From Halichondria panicea (taxonomy: Eukaryota; Porifera; Demospongiae; Suberitida; Halichondriidae): a stretch of DNA of 64,000 nt. Of the stretch, positions 1 to 12,800 are shown piece after piece. The DNA is taken from assembly GCF_963675165.1 (NCBI RefSeq), contig NC_087392.1:3741442-3805441 (forward strand). Reading direction: 5' to 3'. The notes under the pieces are model-generated. The model had not been told where the DNA came from. It saw nothing but the letters and a program-made list of their open reading frames with translations, and made no database searches. The stretch's first letter is position 1, and every line of letters begins with the position of its first letter. A program made the position numbers and the translations under genes.

Positions 1-619
1 CAAGTTTTTTTTATTACAATTAAAGTACAGTACATAGGGTTACTCAAAAAAAGGACACAAACAAGCTAAGCTGGTTTATGGGTTGACATTAGGGGGCTTA
101 TGGTACTCAAGTACCCCCATTCTACCTCAGATGAGCTAACACCCCTTCTCTTCTTGATATCTTGCTGGAGTTAGCTAGCTAGTAGGCAAACAAAATGATT
201 CAGTCTCTAGACAGTGAGCTGCCGTCATTCTTCTAGTTACAGCGCCAAGTTCATGAAGTAATTTTTTATTTTACTCCAATTGTAAATTCTGACATTATTT
301 AGTGCTTACACTTGAAAAGTTTATGATAGCCTTGTAGAAACGGCTACTATAGTATAACTCTGACCTAACCCTTAACTACTCTACGTTCTAAGCCCCACTC
401 TAATATAAGCACCAAAATATATTTTTCTTGTTCTATGTGCGCCAGTGCACGGAAAGTCATAATTAATTTTGTGGCACTGTAATTAGAAGACGGTAGTCAA
501 GCAAGGTCAATAATACACCATTCTCTTCATTGGCATAATTATGGAGCTGTTTTCTGAGGCTGTGTTGAAATGTCATTCTATGCATGCTTGCTGTTACATT
601 CACTGTATTAATGTTTGAC

Positions 620-830
620 TTACCTTAAGGTGACATATTTTCGCGTGTATTAATTTCTGCTATTTCTGCGAATGAGAGTAAAATCGCAAAAATTAATACT
701 CGCAAATAATTGGCCGCCCTCTTGTTTAATGTATCCAGATTGACATTTCGCAAAATATTATACCGCAAAATGTACAAAACTGTAAAAATGCAAACAAATC
801 TACCTGTGAAAATATGTCACCTTAAGGTAG
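620..830. repeat. Short inverted-repeat element (MITE-like)
   Basis: Terminal arms at about 621-643 and 806-829 are inverted copies of TACCTTAAGGTGACATATTT. The interior is AT-rich with CGCAAA/TTTGCG words. No open frame of note. The size of about 210 bp and long terminal inverted repeats fit a non-autonomous DNA transposon. Confidence 0.65.
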
Positions 831-984
831 TTGTTGCTTATACTGCTTAAACATATTTTAATGATATTCATAATCATATCCCTTACTGTGGTTACAAATG
901 TGGTTACAGCTAAGTTACACAGAATATTGCAAGTTTTACCTGTATACATTAATCTGTTAACTGTTGGTGTGCCCCCAACTGATC

Positions 985-1290
985 GTTTATTTACATTGTG
1001 CATGCACAAGGGGTAGAGTGGGGTGTGTGTGTGTCGGTTTGTGTGTGGACACAAAAATGAGCTGTTTGAGTGAACTATACACTTTTATGAACTGCTTCTG
1101 CTAATGAGACAGTGGTTGAAAAATAATAGGCTATTGAAACTTGTAGACAATCTTCGAAGGCGACAAAAAACACTGCTTTCTAATCAACACTGCTTTCTAA
1201 TCGCTCATTCCCCATAATGTTATAATAAGGTCATTATGATTTATCCATTTTGCCGCTGTGCAATGAAGCTCAACGCACAGAGTAAATTCT
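985..1290. repeat. Dispersed repeat, copy 1
   Basis: Contains the words GTGTGGACACAAAAATGAGC and GCCGCTGTGCAATGAAGCTC about 200 bp apart. Both recur in the same order at about 53770-53925, and the first recurs alone at about 13180-13202. Family not recognised. Confidence 0.55.
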
Positions 1291-1458
1291 CTAGTTTATT
1301 TATGTATTCCAAAACCAAAACATTAATTGGGCACGCGCACTAGACTATAACTGAAAGAGAAGTAGTACTCATGTTTGTGTCGTTTTTGGTGTTTGAGCAA
1401 TTAACCCGCATTTTCTCCAATTTTTTCACACAAAGTTGTTTGCACTTGTTGTGTGTAG

Positions 1459-2297
1459 GTTTTCAGCTCTCTGCTGGCAAGTTTTTCATCTACCTGCTCA
1501 TGCTGTCTCTGGGGGTGGTTGCTCTCTCCTCTCTGGCCTTCCTTATCAGTGCCGCCATCAAGAACCACTCCATTGCCATAGTAACCTTCACCCTCACCCA
1601 CTTCATCATGCTTGTGAGTGTGTTAGGTTCATTATCTGTTGCAAGGGCTGCGCACACACATGTACGTGGATATGTTACAGTAGCTGTGGATCATAATCAG
1701 GTATTACATTTAATGTTCCCTCTCTTATCTTGCAGTTGTTCAGTGGCTTGTTGATCTCTATTAGCCGGCTGCCTGACTTTCTAGGGTGGCTGCAATATGT
1801 CAGTATCTACCAGTACGTTTTACAGGTAAAATACAATTGTACTAAATAACAGTTTGGTATACGATACATCCATGATTGTATTTGTACACAGTACTGATTG
1901 GTTGCTACAAATATGCCAAATTAGATTCGTATTGCCATACTGTCACAGCCTAGCTGCCTTTCGTTTTGCATGGAACAATGTTTGTTATTCTCACGTAGTC
2001 ACTGGTTGTCAACGAGATAGTTGGTGCCTTCTACAATGCCACGCCCACTAACATCAACGGACAGCTAGTCTGGTACGTTTATAACACTTTCACTTTTTCG
2101 GCTAATAATTCTCCCTTCCTCATGCATGCAGTTCCCCTCTGGACGGCTGCCTGAACGGTACGGCGTTACTAGAAATCAACGGCTATATCATTGACCCAGA
2201 TTGGATCTGGATAAGCACTGGAGCTCTGATTGCAATCATCATCAGTCAGTGGGTCCTCACTTATTGTCTCCTGTGCTGTGTCAAGAAACATAAGTAG
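1459..2297 (+). CDS. ABCG-family (White-type) half-transporter, 3' exons only
   Basis: Four 3' exons are visible: about 1459-1613, 1736-1825, 1999-2072 and 2132-2297 (stop TAG). The first could instead begin at 1467. They encode the last membrane segments of an ABC transporter half: a hydrophobic helix starting at KFFIYLLML, then a segment with LFSGLLISI and a conserved LGWLQYVSIYQY turn, then VNEIVGAFYNAT, an extracellular loop with CPLDGCLNG (a loop Cys typical of ABCG proteins), and a final helix ending in Lys/His. The order and motifs match ABCG2-like eukaryotic efflux pumps; as in that family, these helices would follow an N-terminal nucleotide-binding domain, which lies left of the window. 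Substrate cannot be told. A polyadenylation signal AATAAA lies at 2522-2527, about 225 bp after the stop. Exon junctions keep frame throughout. The subfamily is secure, the exact orthologue is not. Confidence 0.8.
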
Positions 2298-3108
2298 TGT
2301 GTAGCAACCAACGCTAAACACTAACAAACAATTCTGAATAATTAGAACCATCTCTGTAGAGTACTAGTAATTAATGTGTACAATAGCTCGTTCCCAGCCC
2401 GAGGCTATGTGTACAAATGCTACGTAAATTCAGCAGCTGAAGTTAGTTCTGTAAGGATTAATAATCATGCAAAGCATTTTGCAGATTTATTTCATGGACT
2501 AACTGTACATTACTTCTTCTAAATAAAGCGCCGCTTTTACGTTTTCGTAGTGTATGCAAAACAATGATCTCCAGGTGGCGCCTTATTAGATTTTAGAAGA
2601 AGTACGGTAGTTAATATTTACCTACTAGATATAAGGATATAAATATGATTTTGTGGGTATAAAAATGTCGCAGTACATGCTCAATCAGAGAAAACGTGAA
2701 GGTATACCATATAGCGTGGGGTAAAATATTCGTGGTTTTCGTGGTTGGAGATCTGACCACGAATATTTTACCCACGAATGAAGCGACCTTGCCTACCTTT
2801 ACCTACAATCCAAGCAGCAACCACGAAAATATTATCCACGAAATGTCGCAATATTGCTGAACCACAAATATTTTGTCCCCCGAAAATTACCCGCTATACG
2901 GTATAACATGTACCCTCGAAATATATGCGCTATACGATTTATATCAGCTAGATTTCACATGCATGCATGTTTACAATAACAAGATAGAAGTCGAGCACCT
3001 GTACAAGAATAACCTAGGTACCAATTGTACAACAATTCAGCAAAGTGCTAACAATAATCTACCAGTTTCAGCAGGCTGTAATAAAAACAAATGCTATGTG
3101 GCCTAAAA
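2298..3108. other. Convergent intergenic space
   Basis: Separates the 3' ends of the ABCG gene (+) and the nucleotidyltransferase gene (-). It contains the ABCG polyadenylation signal and one copy of the GGGTATATTTCGAGG MITE family. No gene seen. Confidence 0.6.
2702..2905. repeat. MITE family A, copy 1
   Basis: Begins GTATACCATATAGCG and ends with the inverted CGCTATACGGTATA. The interior alternates CGTGG/CCACG words around AATATTTT. Related copies lie near 14303, 17930, 41439 and 59974. Together they define a family whose consensus ends are roughly ATACCGTATAGCGGGTATAT. Confidence 0.7.
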
Positions 3109-6100
3109 CTAGCTGATAATTGCCAGAGGTTTGCACCCCATCTTAAGTTCTGATCTCAGTTCTATTCCACGTACTGACAACAGCCAACTCTGGAGGATTT
3201 TATAGTCACCAAACTCACACAGGCGTTGTTTCCGACCCCTTAGCTTCTCCCCTATCTCCGATAGTTTTTCATCTGCCAACAATTTAAGCTTCTCGGGTGA
3301 TAGGGAGCCCTAAAGGTGTGTTAAATGTTGTTCATGTTGTGTGCTGCTACATCGTACATACATATTTGATGAGGCAACCCTGTCTTTAAATTGAAGTCTC
3401 TGCACACCATTTGAAACTACTGCTGTACACCAGTACATGAAAGATGGGGCTACTCGTATAGTTGAAAGATCGTAAGAGGGTTCAGTATCATGGTGCACAG
3501 GGTGCTATATGGTTATTATAATAGGTAATTGTGGGTGAGAGCATGCCATGCACTGCGTGGCTGATGATACAAATGTTATGAGGATCTGCATGCATGTGCA
3601 TGGTTCACCTCCAGAGGTCCTCTCCTAATGGACATAATAAACTCTCTTTCCTCTCCCGAGCACTTCACCACAGGGGCTTTCCCCTCGACAAATGCCTCCA
3701 AGCTAAGCAACTTGTGGAAAATCTGTGAAAAAAGCAGAAATGACAACATTTCCTCCCTAACAGAGACTATAGACGTATAATTAAGGCTCACAATTAAAGT
3801 AGTGTTTTAATTGCTATTGTGTGAACACGTATCCTGATACACTATTTTGGCACTACACCCACAATTGTTTCATTGTAAGTTTATAGCTTAATTGAAGTCC
3901 TAATGATAAGATAATTTTCCACAGACAAACACACATTGTAGAAGATCTTCTTCTCTCTGGGTGTTCCAGCATGCTTCTGTTGCAGCTTCATGTGTGTCTT
4001 GATGTATCCTCGATACTGATATATGACCTCCTCAGACATGAATTTGTCCCTGTGCTGAGTGAGTTCCTTCCAGAGGTCACTGCGGTAGTATAGACTGTCG
4101 CCAGCAAATACCATCTGAGTGGGGAATAAATCCGAAGCTGAACTACATTACTCTTGTGCTTGAAAACAATATGGATTTTTAGACCACCAAAAAAGAAGCC
4201 AAGGGCTCAAGCCATAGGAAATACGACAGTAACCATTGCAACACTACCTACTGAAGCAAGCTTACATACCATACATTATACAGCGCCAAGCCTGAAGGCT
4301 AGGTACAATGTAGGACAAAGCCTCACCTCCACAATATTAACTGCTCCCTTTAGCAGCATGTCACAGAACATTCGAGCCTCATAGGCACCTGCCTCTGTAG
4401 CTAGCTTCTGACCTCGATTGTCATGTGACTCCTACAATATAACACGAAAGTACAGTTGGATTGTACAGTTAAAAAATACCAATAGCTTGAAATGCAGATA
4501 TTGAACCGAATTCGAAACAGAGGCGCCCCTTGATTCGTTCCAGCACAAACACCTAGGGTGCTGGATATGCGTCTGTATATATATATACCGCTTACCTTAG
4601 GGCTCTTTGGAGTTGAGATGAGTTCCTGTGTGGAGTGTCTGTACACCACTATATAGTCGGTGTCACTAGTAGGCATGGAAAGATTGTATAGACGACTGCC
4701 AGCTTCACACACCGCCAGAACATCAGAGGGGGGTATGCTACCCATGCCTATTTCCTTCAACAAAGAGCCAAGTCGGACCTACCGCATTGACAGAGATAGA
4801 TAAATCTCTAGTATGAGATGCACACGTTTACTACGTAAGAATGGTTTTATAAGAAACGACAATATGTACATGCACGAGTATATGTACGGCAATAATTGCA
4901 AGGAAATTTATCTTATGCATTGACTAGTACAGGTACAATAATTATAACACCTTATCAGCATCCTCTGGTTCGATGGGTGGTGACAAAACTACCCCGTCAA
5001 GTCTCACTTGGCTTAGCCACTCGCCGAGCATAGGGGTCCAAAGGTCACCGTGATTAACAGTCTTGACTTGCTCCAAACATTCTTTCCATGAAAGCACACA
5101 CTTCAGCAGCCCCTCTCGATCAAATACACCCTATGGAGAGCATAACAACATATACAACATACATTACAGTTTTGAAGAGGATTGCCATGAGCAACCTACA
5201 TCCAATACTTTAGTGAGGAGCTCCATGACCTCATGTGCACGAGGGTAAGGGCTAGCAGACACAACGTCTGTCGTCCAGACTGAGATAGGCACTTTCTCCT
5301 TAACACACTCCACATAGTTAAGCAGTCTAATTTGAAGAAAAAAGATACGATTTTCAATTGATGTGTAGAGAGTGTACATGTACACAGAAGAACTACAATT
5401 TCAATACATACTCCCAATTAATACCAGTTGACCAGCACTGCTCTAGCAGCCATGCTCAACAATGGAATGGTACAGTGCCAAGTTACATGAAGCCGATCAT
5501 AGCTTAAGAGAGTGATGGTATGTACCTGAAAGAGTCACAAAATTTGAAGACGTTGATATCGTCCCTGAGCGCCAGTCGACCCCTAACCTTCTTCTTCTTA
5601 ATTAGAGCACCTACAGCCTGACCCAGGCATCGATCAACAAACGACTTGCCCAGCAAGTGTCCGGGGTTGAGCTGTCCCACAAGTCCGAACCAAGTGGGTG
5701 TGGCCATCACCACACACTCAGGAGGAACACACAATGCCTCTACAGCTCTAACATTTCCTCTCAGCAACTGGGAGCAGAAGTGTCTTACATCTGCTGCAAA
5801 AACAACTCCCTGCATGTACAGACAATTATGGAGTTACGATTTTGCAAGTTACTATACTATAATTATGAACTGGTACATGTAGTTAACATTCTCAACTCTA
5901 CTGGTTCTTACTCTAATTAATAAAGGCTTCACTCTAATCTTAGCGCCGAACTGAACAGTCAAATCTTTTTGCCTATAATTGTACACCAAATGAGCAATTT
6001 ATTTTGTAATTTGAATGAGGGCCCCATCTAGAGCTCACACTTTTCTTAGTTCTATTTGTGCACCAAAGAAAAATCAAAATTAATTTTTTGTGGTGCCTTT

Positions 6101-6723
6101 TTTACTGCACTTTTTAGCCAGTCACATAACAGACCTGGTCGATAGTTTCAGCTAGCTCTCGTTCGTGGGGTGTGGCCAGAGAAAAAAACTGTTCATCGGA
6201 GCCAACATACACCACATAGAGCAGTGTGTCTCTAGCCTGTGCTGACACCTCACTCTGAGCACCAGCACACCACGGGCACGTTAGCACACACGCATACAGC
6301 ACACTCTTGACTTGGGTTTGAAACAACTCTACTATTGCTTCAGCCATTTTAGCTTTGTGGGTCTCGAGAAGAGTGGAAGGTGTGTGCGCTGTGACCTGGT
6401 ACTTCAGAGCTGTGAGTTTGTCAGCATTGAGGGCAAGGGGCTGATACTTGAAGTATGTACCCTCCATTTGACTCTTGACATCCCTCAAACGATTCAGTAC
6501 AGCTAAACATTCAGTAACCGCTAAAGAAGGGTGCGCATAATTAAATCACAAACTAGTGCCTTGTGAATCATAGAATATCTATCTTAGGCAAGGCTTGAAT
6601 ACACTTACTTTCCTGATGGTCTTTCAGTTTCGACTTTATCTCATAGTAAAGTCGCTCATGGGCCTGCACCGAGTCTGTTGAAGCTTGCACCAGAGACCAA
6701 TCTAATACCTCTTGAGAAGACAT
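3109..6723 (-). CDS. Tandem two-module nucleotidyltransferase-fold protein
   Basis: Ten exons (transcript order): 6723-6609, 6520-6135, 5809-5526, 5326-5200, 5130-4951, 4778-4596, 4431-4327, 4114-3935, 3722-3609, 3309-3109. All junctions keep frame, giving about 624 residues. The C-terminal module starts near residue 365 and carries the pol-beta-type signature: VCEAGSRLYNL (Gly391-Ser392) then SDTDYIVVY (Asp403, Asp405), followed by a helical region with ARMFC, KKIFYN and an IRRG motif. This resembles the predicted RlaP/YcgL-type nucleotidyltransferases of phages and bacteria (family knowledge). Residues 1-364 look like a second, older copy: VRHFCSQLLRG and its surroundings parallel ARMFCDMLLKG, but the matching active-site stretch reads CVLTCPWCAGAQ, with neither GS nor D-x-D. 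I infer an active C-terminal domain and an inactive N-terminal partner. Substrate unknown. It starts 159 bp from SORD, divergently. Confidence 0.72.
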
Positions 6724-6881
6724 GATGATGACGGAGTCTAGAATTGCAGAACAAGAAGATCAAGAGCATAGAAGAGGCAGCTAGCTAGCTCTCAGAACAA
6801 CAATGCGTTACAAATAGAAAAAAATCGGCCTGGTTTCCAGCCCCTCCCCTGTTCTGCAATTTACGACCTTCTGATCGGAGC
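6724..6881. promoter_or_regulatory. Bidirectional promoter region, nucleotidyltransferase/SORD
   Basis: Only 158 bp separate the two divergent start codons (6723 on -, 6882 on +). No TATA box is obvious. A C-rich stretch lies near 6839-6850. The role is inferred from spacing alone. Confidence 0.5.
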
Positions 6882-9800
6882 ATGCAAAGGTCAATGGCAA
6901 CTACTAAAGATAAAATGGAAAAAACAAACCTGTGCAGTGTGTTGAAGGGAGTAGGAGACCTCCAAATGGTTAGTATACCATGTATGCATGAAGCCTGGGC
7001 ATTTATAGTAGATGTCACTTCGTTGTTGTTTTTCAGGAGGAACGTCCACTGCCCACCCCCAAGCCCGGAGGTGAGGCAGTTTGTACTGGTTACTGTATTG
7101 TGCAGTTTGTATTAATTCCAAAATCCAAATATTAATTGTAACATACACTGATTACAATGCCTTTTTAATACACCCACACTAGAGGTGCTCCTAGCCATGC
7201 AGTCTGTCGGTATCTGTGGCTCTGACGTTCACTACTGGGTCCATGGGAGGATCGGGGACTTTATTGTGCGGGAGCCCATGGTTATGGGACACGAATCAAG
7301 TGGCAGGGTACTTGCCGTAGGAGATGGTGTCACCAACCTCAAACAAGGTGGCTTACAGTTACATTGCTAGTCCTAAGAGCCCAACTGTGATAGATCTATA
7401 CAGGCAGAGCCAGGTCCCAAATGAAGTTGAGCATGTTACAAACAACCCCTCAACAAAGGCCACCTCCATATAATTACAATGGCTAAAATGTTGTTCTAAA
7501 GGTGTCTGTTATACAGATGTTCCACTGTGTTCAGTTTCTAAGTTAGGTCAGTCCCCCCTCCCTCTTACCTCCACTTTCTTTATATACTGGAGCCTCCAAC
7601 CACACATCCCTCGCACACTTTCCACCCGCACACACACAGGGGACCGAGTGGCAATAGAGCCTGGGGTTCCATGCCGATTATGCACGTTCTGTAAGACAGG
7701 TCGCTACAACCTGTGTCTGGATATGAGGTTCTGTGCCACGCCTCCTGTCGATGGGTCACTGGCCAGATACTACACACACGCAGCTGACTTCTGTTACAAG
7801 TGAGCTAGATAATCATAATTGTCATTGTTTTTATATGAATAGTCTACGTAGGTGTAGTGCTTTAATTTATCTAGCTTATCATGCGTTTCCAATTACTTGC
7901 TGTACCTTAGACTTAGAACCCCAAAATTTGTTTCTAGGATTGACCGAGCCAAAAAAGCGTGGAAATAAGTGACCGAGAGAGCTTTATGTCAATCATCTGT
8001 ATTAATCACTGTTAGATCAATGTACAGTATTTATTTGCCAGTTCCAGCTTTACATCGTCTAGTAATTATCATTGAACTATTAATAATTATATGCCACTGT
8101 GACAAATTGAAATTTACCGGTTGTTATCATGGTGTATGCTCAGGTTTGATTGTATATGTAATAGTTGTACCATGGATATCAAGGGTGTACAGTAGACTCT
8201 CGCTATTCCGGCTCTCTGAAGTACGGCCACCTCGATATACCGGCCATTTGGCTTGGCACGGAATGCTAGCTATATATGTTTACTGCACAAAACTCACCCT
8301 GAAGTACGGCCACTCGCTATTCTGTTTACCGGCCAGTGCTTGGCTGTCCCCAAATAAGGTTTTCAATGTAATTTTATACGTATATTATGGCCGGATATGA
8401 CGTTTTAGGTGTGGTTTAGCAAATAAAATTAGATTACACTTAAATAGAGAATAGAATGATTCATTATCCTACATTATCCTCGAGACAAGAACCGCAAAAG
8501 TAGTCATTAGATTCGAGATAAGGTTATTTTTAAGCCGCGGCTATTTTTTAAGCTACAGCCACCTCGCTATTCCGGCCAAGCTGCATGGTCCCAAGGGTGA
8601 CCGGATTAACGAGAGTCTACTGTATTGGATTTGTACTACCGAGAGAATACATACAACTGCACTAGGTTAGCTTCAGGCTGACCACAGCCAATGTACCCTA
8701 GGGTACATGAATGTACACCCTAGCAGGGTACATGGGATTTGTACCCTGGAGTATCCTGAGAGTTCAATGGATATTCCTTAGTGTCAGTCATGGTACAAGT
8801 TACGTTGTACTATCCCCTCCAGACTTCCAGATAACGTGTCCTATGATGAGGGGGCACTACTGGAGCCGCTGAGTGTGGGTGTCCATGCGTGTCAGCGTGC
8901 CGGTGTGAGACTCGGGAGTCGTGTGCTTGTGTGTGGAGCGGGGCCTATAGGACTGGTCTGTATGCTCACGGCCAAAGCCTCAGGGGCCTCCGAAGTTATC
9001 ATCACTGGTGAGTGGATTATATCCTTTGCCTATAATTATTGCCCAATTATATACCTCCAAGCACACAAGATGCTAAGTCAATCAGTAATCCAGGCTTACA
9101 TTGCCAAATTTGCTTAGTTATCCATTCCCATTGTTACAGTGTACTCTCCAAATAGTGGACACGTTGGTACCAAAGTATAATTTATGTTCTTTATTCGGAG
9201 AGTTTCCTATTAAGGCTAAGGGAATTTTCATTAAATATGTATTTTTAGTTACTAGTAGCCCAGAATCCAGCAATCTGATTGGTCAGTACAGGGTTTATAT
9301 TTCCCATATTAACCTGTAAATTCTCATATAAACCTGTAATTTTCATGTTCACAACAACCATTCATTATTTTGTGTTTTTTAAACTTTTTTGTAGATTGTA
9401 TATTATAAACAATGAGAAGTAACTGTTCTGTTTTTTTTGGTAATGACATAAAATTATAATGTTCAGTCGCTGTTAATACGTTGGTTGTTGGATGTAAGAT
9501 TGATGGTAACATTGCAGCTACTAAAGTTAAAGTTTGGAGGCATAAATTGACAGCAGTTGGTTTGTGACTGTTGCATTACCATCTGTGAGTGATCAGTGTG
9601 TGCCAGTATGTTAATTGGCTTTACGTTGAGGATGTCTGAAACTGACTTCTTTTGACACTCAGAAGTTCTCTTGTAGCTGCGAACTCCTTCCAAGCTTCGG
9701 TGTCCAGTTGTTTCCATTATCATTTGTTCGTCTACTCCAGCGTTGTAGAGTCTAGTAGCAGCAGTTGCACGGAGAGAATGATTCGTTCGGTACCCCTTAA

Positions 9801-12800
9801 TACTAGCTGCAGAGCATAGTCGAGCCACTGTTTGGTCCAGCGTATTGTGGCCAATTGGTTTGTTCGAAAACCAAGTAGTAGGTGTTGGGTTTTTCAAGGC
9901 TCGAAAGTAAAATGAATTTTTAGGACAATCTTTTGGCAGGAGCTGTTGGTAAAGCTTGAATAGGCGAACAAAGCATCTTTCAGGGTTTTCGGGATTGTTG
10001 TAGTGAGACACTACTTTTGGCTTGAGTTTCCTGCCTTTCAAGCCTCCTGGTCGATTTTTAGATATGTCTTCTGTGTATTTCAAATACGACCGCTGTCCTT
10101 CAACTTCAATTACTTGAATTTGGCATGGTTCTGACCTCAATTGACGATGTTCGCTACCACTTCGTAGAGCAAAGTAGACACCATTCATAAAAAGTACCGT
10201 ATCAACCAGTGCTTGTGGAGTTTTGCATCCAAGAAGACCTTTGTTCCATAGAAGTTCTTCTTCTTCTTCTGTTAGAGGTTCAGCCTTCTTCTTTTGTGAC
10301 CCTAGTCCAGCTCTCTGCAAGCGCTTCATTTCGGAGTCTAGGCACATTCGAAAGTCAGCAAAACAAGCATCCTTGAACAGGTCAATCCCGGGATTTTCAT
10401 TCCATCGCAAATACCTCTGTATGCCGCTCACAATGTGGTGCAGTGTATCAGGGGGAAATTCTGAGCCATCGTTCTTCCGAATCTGAAAAATGAAGCATTT
10501 CAGGTTCTCGGATAGTTCCTTGGATTTCAGGTCACTCAATAGTGGAATAACATCCCCATGGCACTTTAATCGGTACTCACACCAGTCATTCCATAGCTTG
10601 AAGCAGTACTTTGTATCTGAAGTTGTGCTATTAGGAATAGCACTCTTCTTCAATTTTTCCATCTCATATTTTGTTAATTGAGGTGCAAATGCACGCACTT
10701 GCTTGGAGGTAGAGGCACTGCTTGAAGAAAGCTTCATTCGCTTTGAGTTAGGTAGAGAAGATTGTGCAGGTTCTGTTGGCTCGTCCAGCTCCTCCTCCTT
10801 TCTTTGTTCTGTAGAAAGAGTAGCCAGCTCCGCCTCCACATTTATGTCATAGAGGGCGGGGTCTATGGGCTCGGTCATTATTAAGCCGAGTATTTCTTCA
10901 GAAAAGAGCTTGTCTAGGCCTAGGTCTTCGTCCGTGTCCATTCTTTCGGTTAGTTTTTGAAATGAACCTAGCAACTAAACTCGTTAGATACTGTTTAGGA
11001 GGTATCTATGGGAATTATAAGCCCAAAGGCCTGCTGTAGTATCCCGAGCGAAGCGAGGGTACTACGAGTGCCTGCGGGCTTATAATTCCCATAGATATTA
11101 TTTAATGACTCAGTTAGGGTTTAAAATTTTCACAACTATTGATGTTTGTTCATGTTCAGAGTGTATTTGTGAATGATGATATTTTAATAATTATGTACCA
11201 TTACGAGCATTGAAAAATCTGTGTAGAACAAACACTAAACTGCTAAATCCTTATGAGGTGTTCTACATGTATGCATGTTATAGTCATAACATGGGGGATG
11301 TATGGCATATATTTCACTGACGTAAGCTGAGTGCAATATATGCCATGCATCCCGAGAGTGCACATGTTATAACTAGCCGAGGACATAGAAACATAACATT
11401 GTCTTAGTAACACAATAAATAGGACTGCACAAAATAACAGAGACAACCCTATAGACACATACACAGCTCCATCTCTTCTCTCTTCTAGACGATATGTGCC
11501 AGTATCTGCAGTGTATAAGATTGGCATGGACCAACGAATGGCTTGACACAAATTGTTGCTGCAAAACAGCCCCACCTGTACCTGGACCCCACTAGGGCTG
11601 GCTGCAAAACAGCCCCACCCTACTAAGTATACTGCTGCTGCAAAAACAGCTCCACCCACCACTGCTGCTCGCCGGTCTACCTCACAACCAAACCAAAGAA
11701 TCTTCTCCGCCTCTACATCACTGCAAAACAGCTCAAGCCCCCAGCAAAAAGAGCCGCTTCTAGATGCTTAGTGCAAAGCAAAATTGAAGCACTTATCTAT
11801 AAGCCATGCATCATGCACAAGAACTAGGAACACAGAATCTTCCACAAAATGAACTTTGGACAATTTTAAAACGTGCATGGTTGCAAAGAATTCCAGAAGT
11901 GCTGAACATTAACAGTGTCCTGCATGTTATTATGTTACTTCAGAGGGGCGTTTTGTGGTTAGCGCATTATGACTTTGTGGTTAGTGCACTATGCGCTGCA
12001 TATTGCACTTAGCAACCAACATAGCAACGGGATATTATAATTATAGAGGTGCCCTCCTGTATATAAGTTGCAATCCCTATTGACAATTACGATACTCCTC
12101 TAGTTATGTACAGCTCACGCACAACGAGCTACATTGTAAAATAATAATATTGCAGTGGTGGTGTCCATAAATTATTGTCTCGCCAGCGTCTGTACTTTAA
12201 TTAGCAATGGTTTATGGACAACAGTATTGTATTGTTCACCAACTTAATTTTAGATGTAGTAGGTCATAATAATTATTAAAGTAAAACTGCTGACTGTTAA
12301 AATCTACTGTGTTCATGCAGATATTGATGAGCACCGTCTATCTGTTGCCAAGGCGATGGGGGCCACCCATACTGTAAAGGTGAACACTAAAGACGGTCGA
12401 GTCCTAGCCAACGAGATACGGACCACCCTCGGATGTTCCCCTGACCAAACTCTGGAGTGCTCTGGAGTTGAGTCCAGCATCGCAACAGCCATCTATGTGA
12501 GTCTCATTCTATTAGATGCTCCATTCTATCATGTGAATTAATTTCTTCTTGTAGTCTCATTCGTTCATAAATACCAAATCCAAATCAAACTGAGCTCTGC
12601 ACCCTCCTCAGGCAACAAAGTCTGGAGGGGTTGTTGTGCTGATTGGCCTGGGAGCACCGGAAGTCAAAATACCCATAGTGGATGCCTCCGTCAGAGAAGT
12701 TGACATTCGTGGCATCTTCAGATATGCAAACTGGTGGGTGTTATTTTCAGGCCTTTGTGTTGTTTTAGCCAATTGAACTACCTATTTGCAATGAACAATT

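Larger units (their letters stand above)
1..1458. other. Probable ABCG intron, no coding exon recognised
   Basis: No ABC-transporter exon could be recognised here, although very short exons cannot be excluded. The stretch holds an inverted-repeat element (620-830) and one copy of a dispersed repeat (about 985-1290) that recurs near 13140 and 53740. The open frame at 1371-1754 is read-through of intron sequence into the exon at 1459. Confidence 0.4.

Noticed and set aside
1371-1754. Open frame extending the ABCG exon at both ends
   Set aside because: Upstream residues lack transporter features, and clear GT/AG sites at 1458 and 1614 bound the real exon.
6114-6134. Stop codon after the second nucleotidyltransferase exon as a gene end
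   Set aside because: A GT donor at 6134 lies before the stop and the next exon at 5809 joins in phase, so the gene continues.
11553-11771. Frame beginning [11 protein letters not shown]
   Set aside because: It is made by repeated GCAAAACAGC words; low complexity, within an intron.
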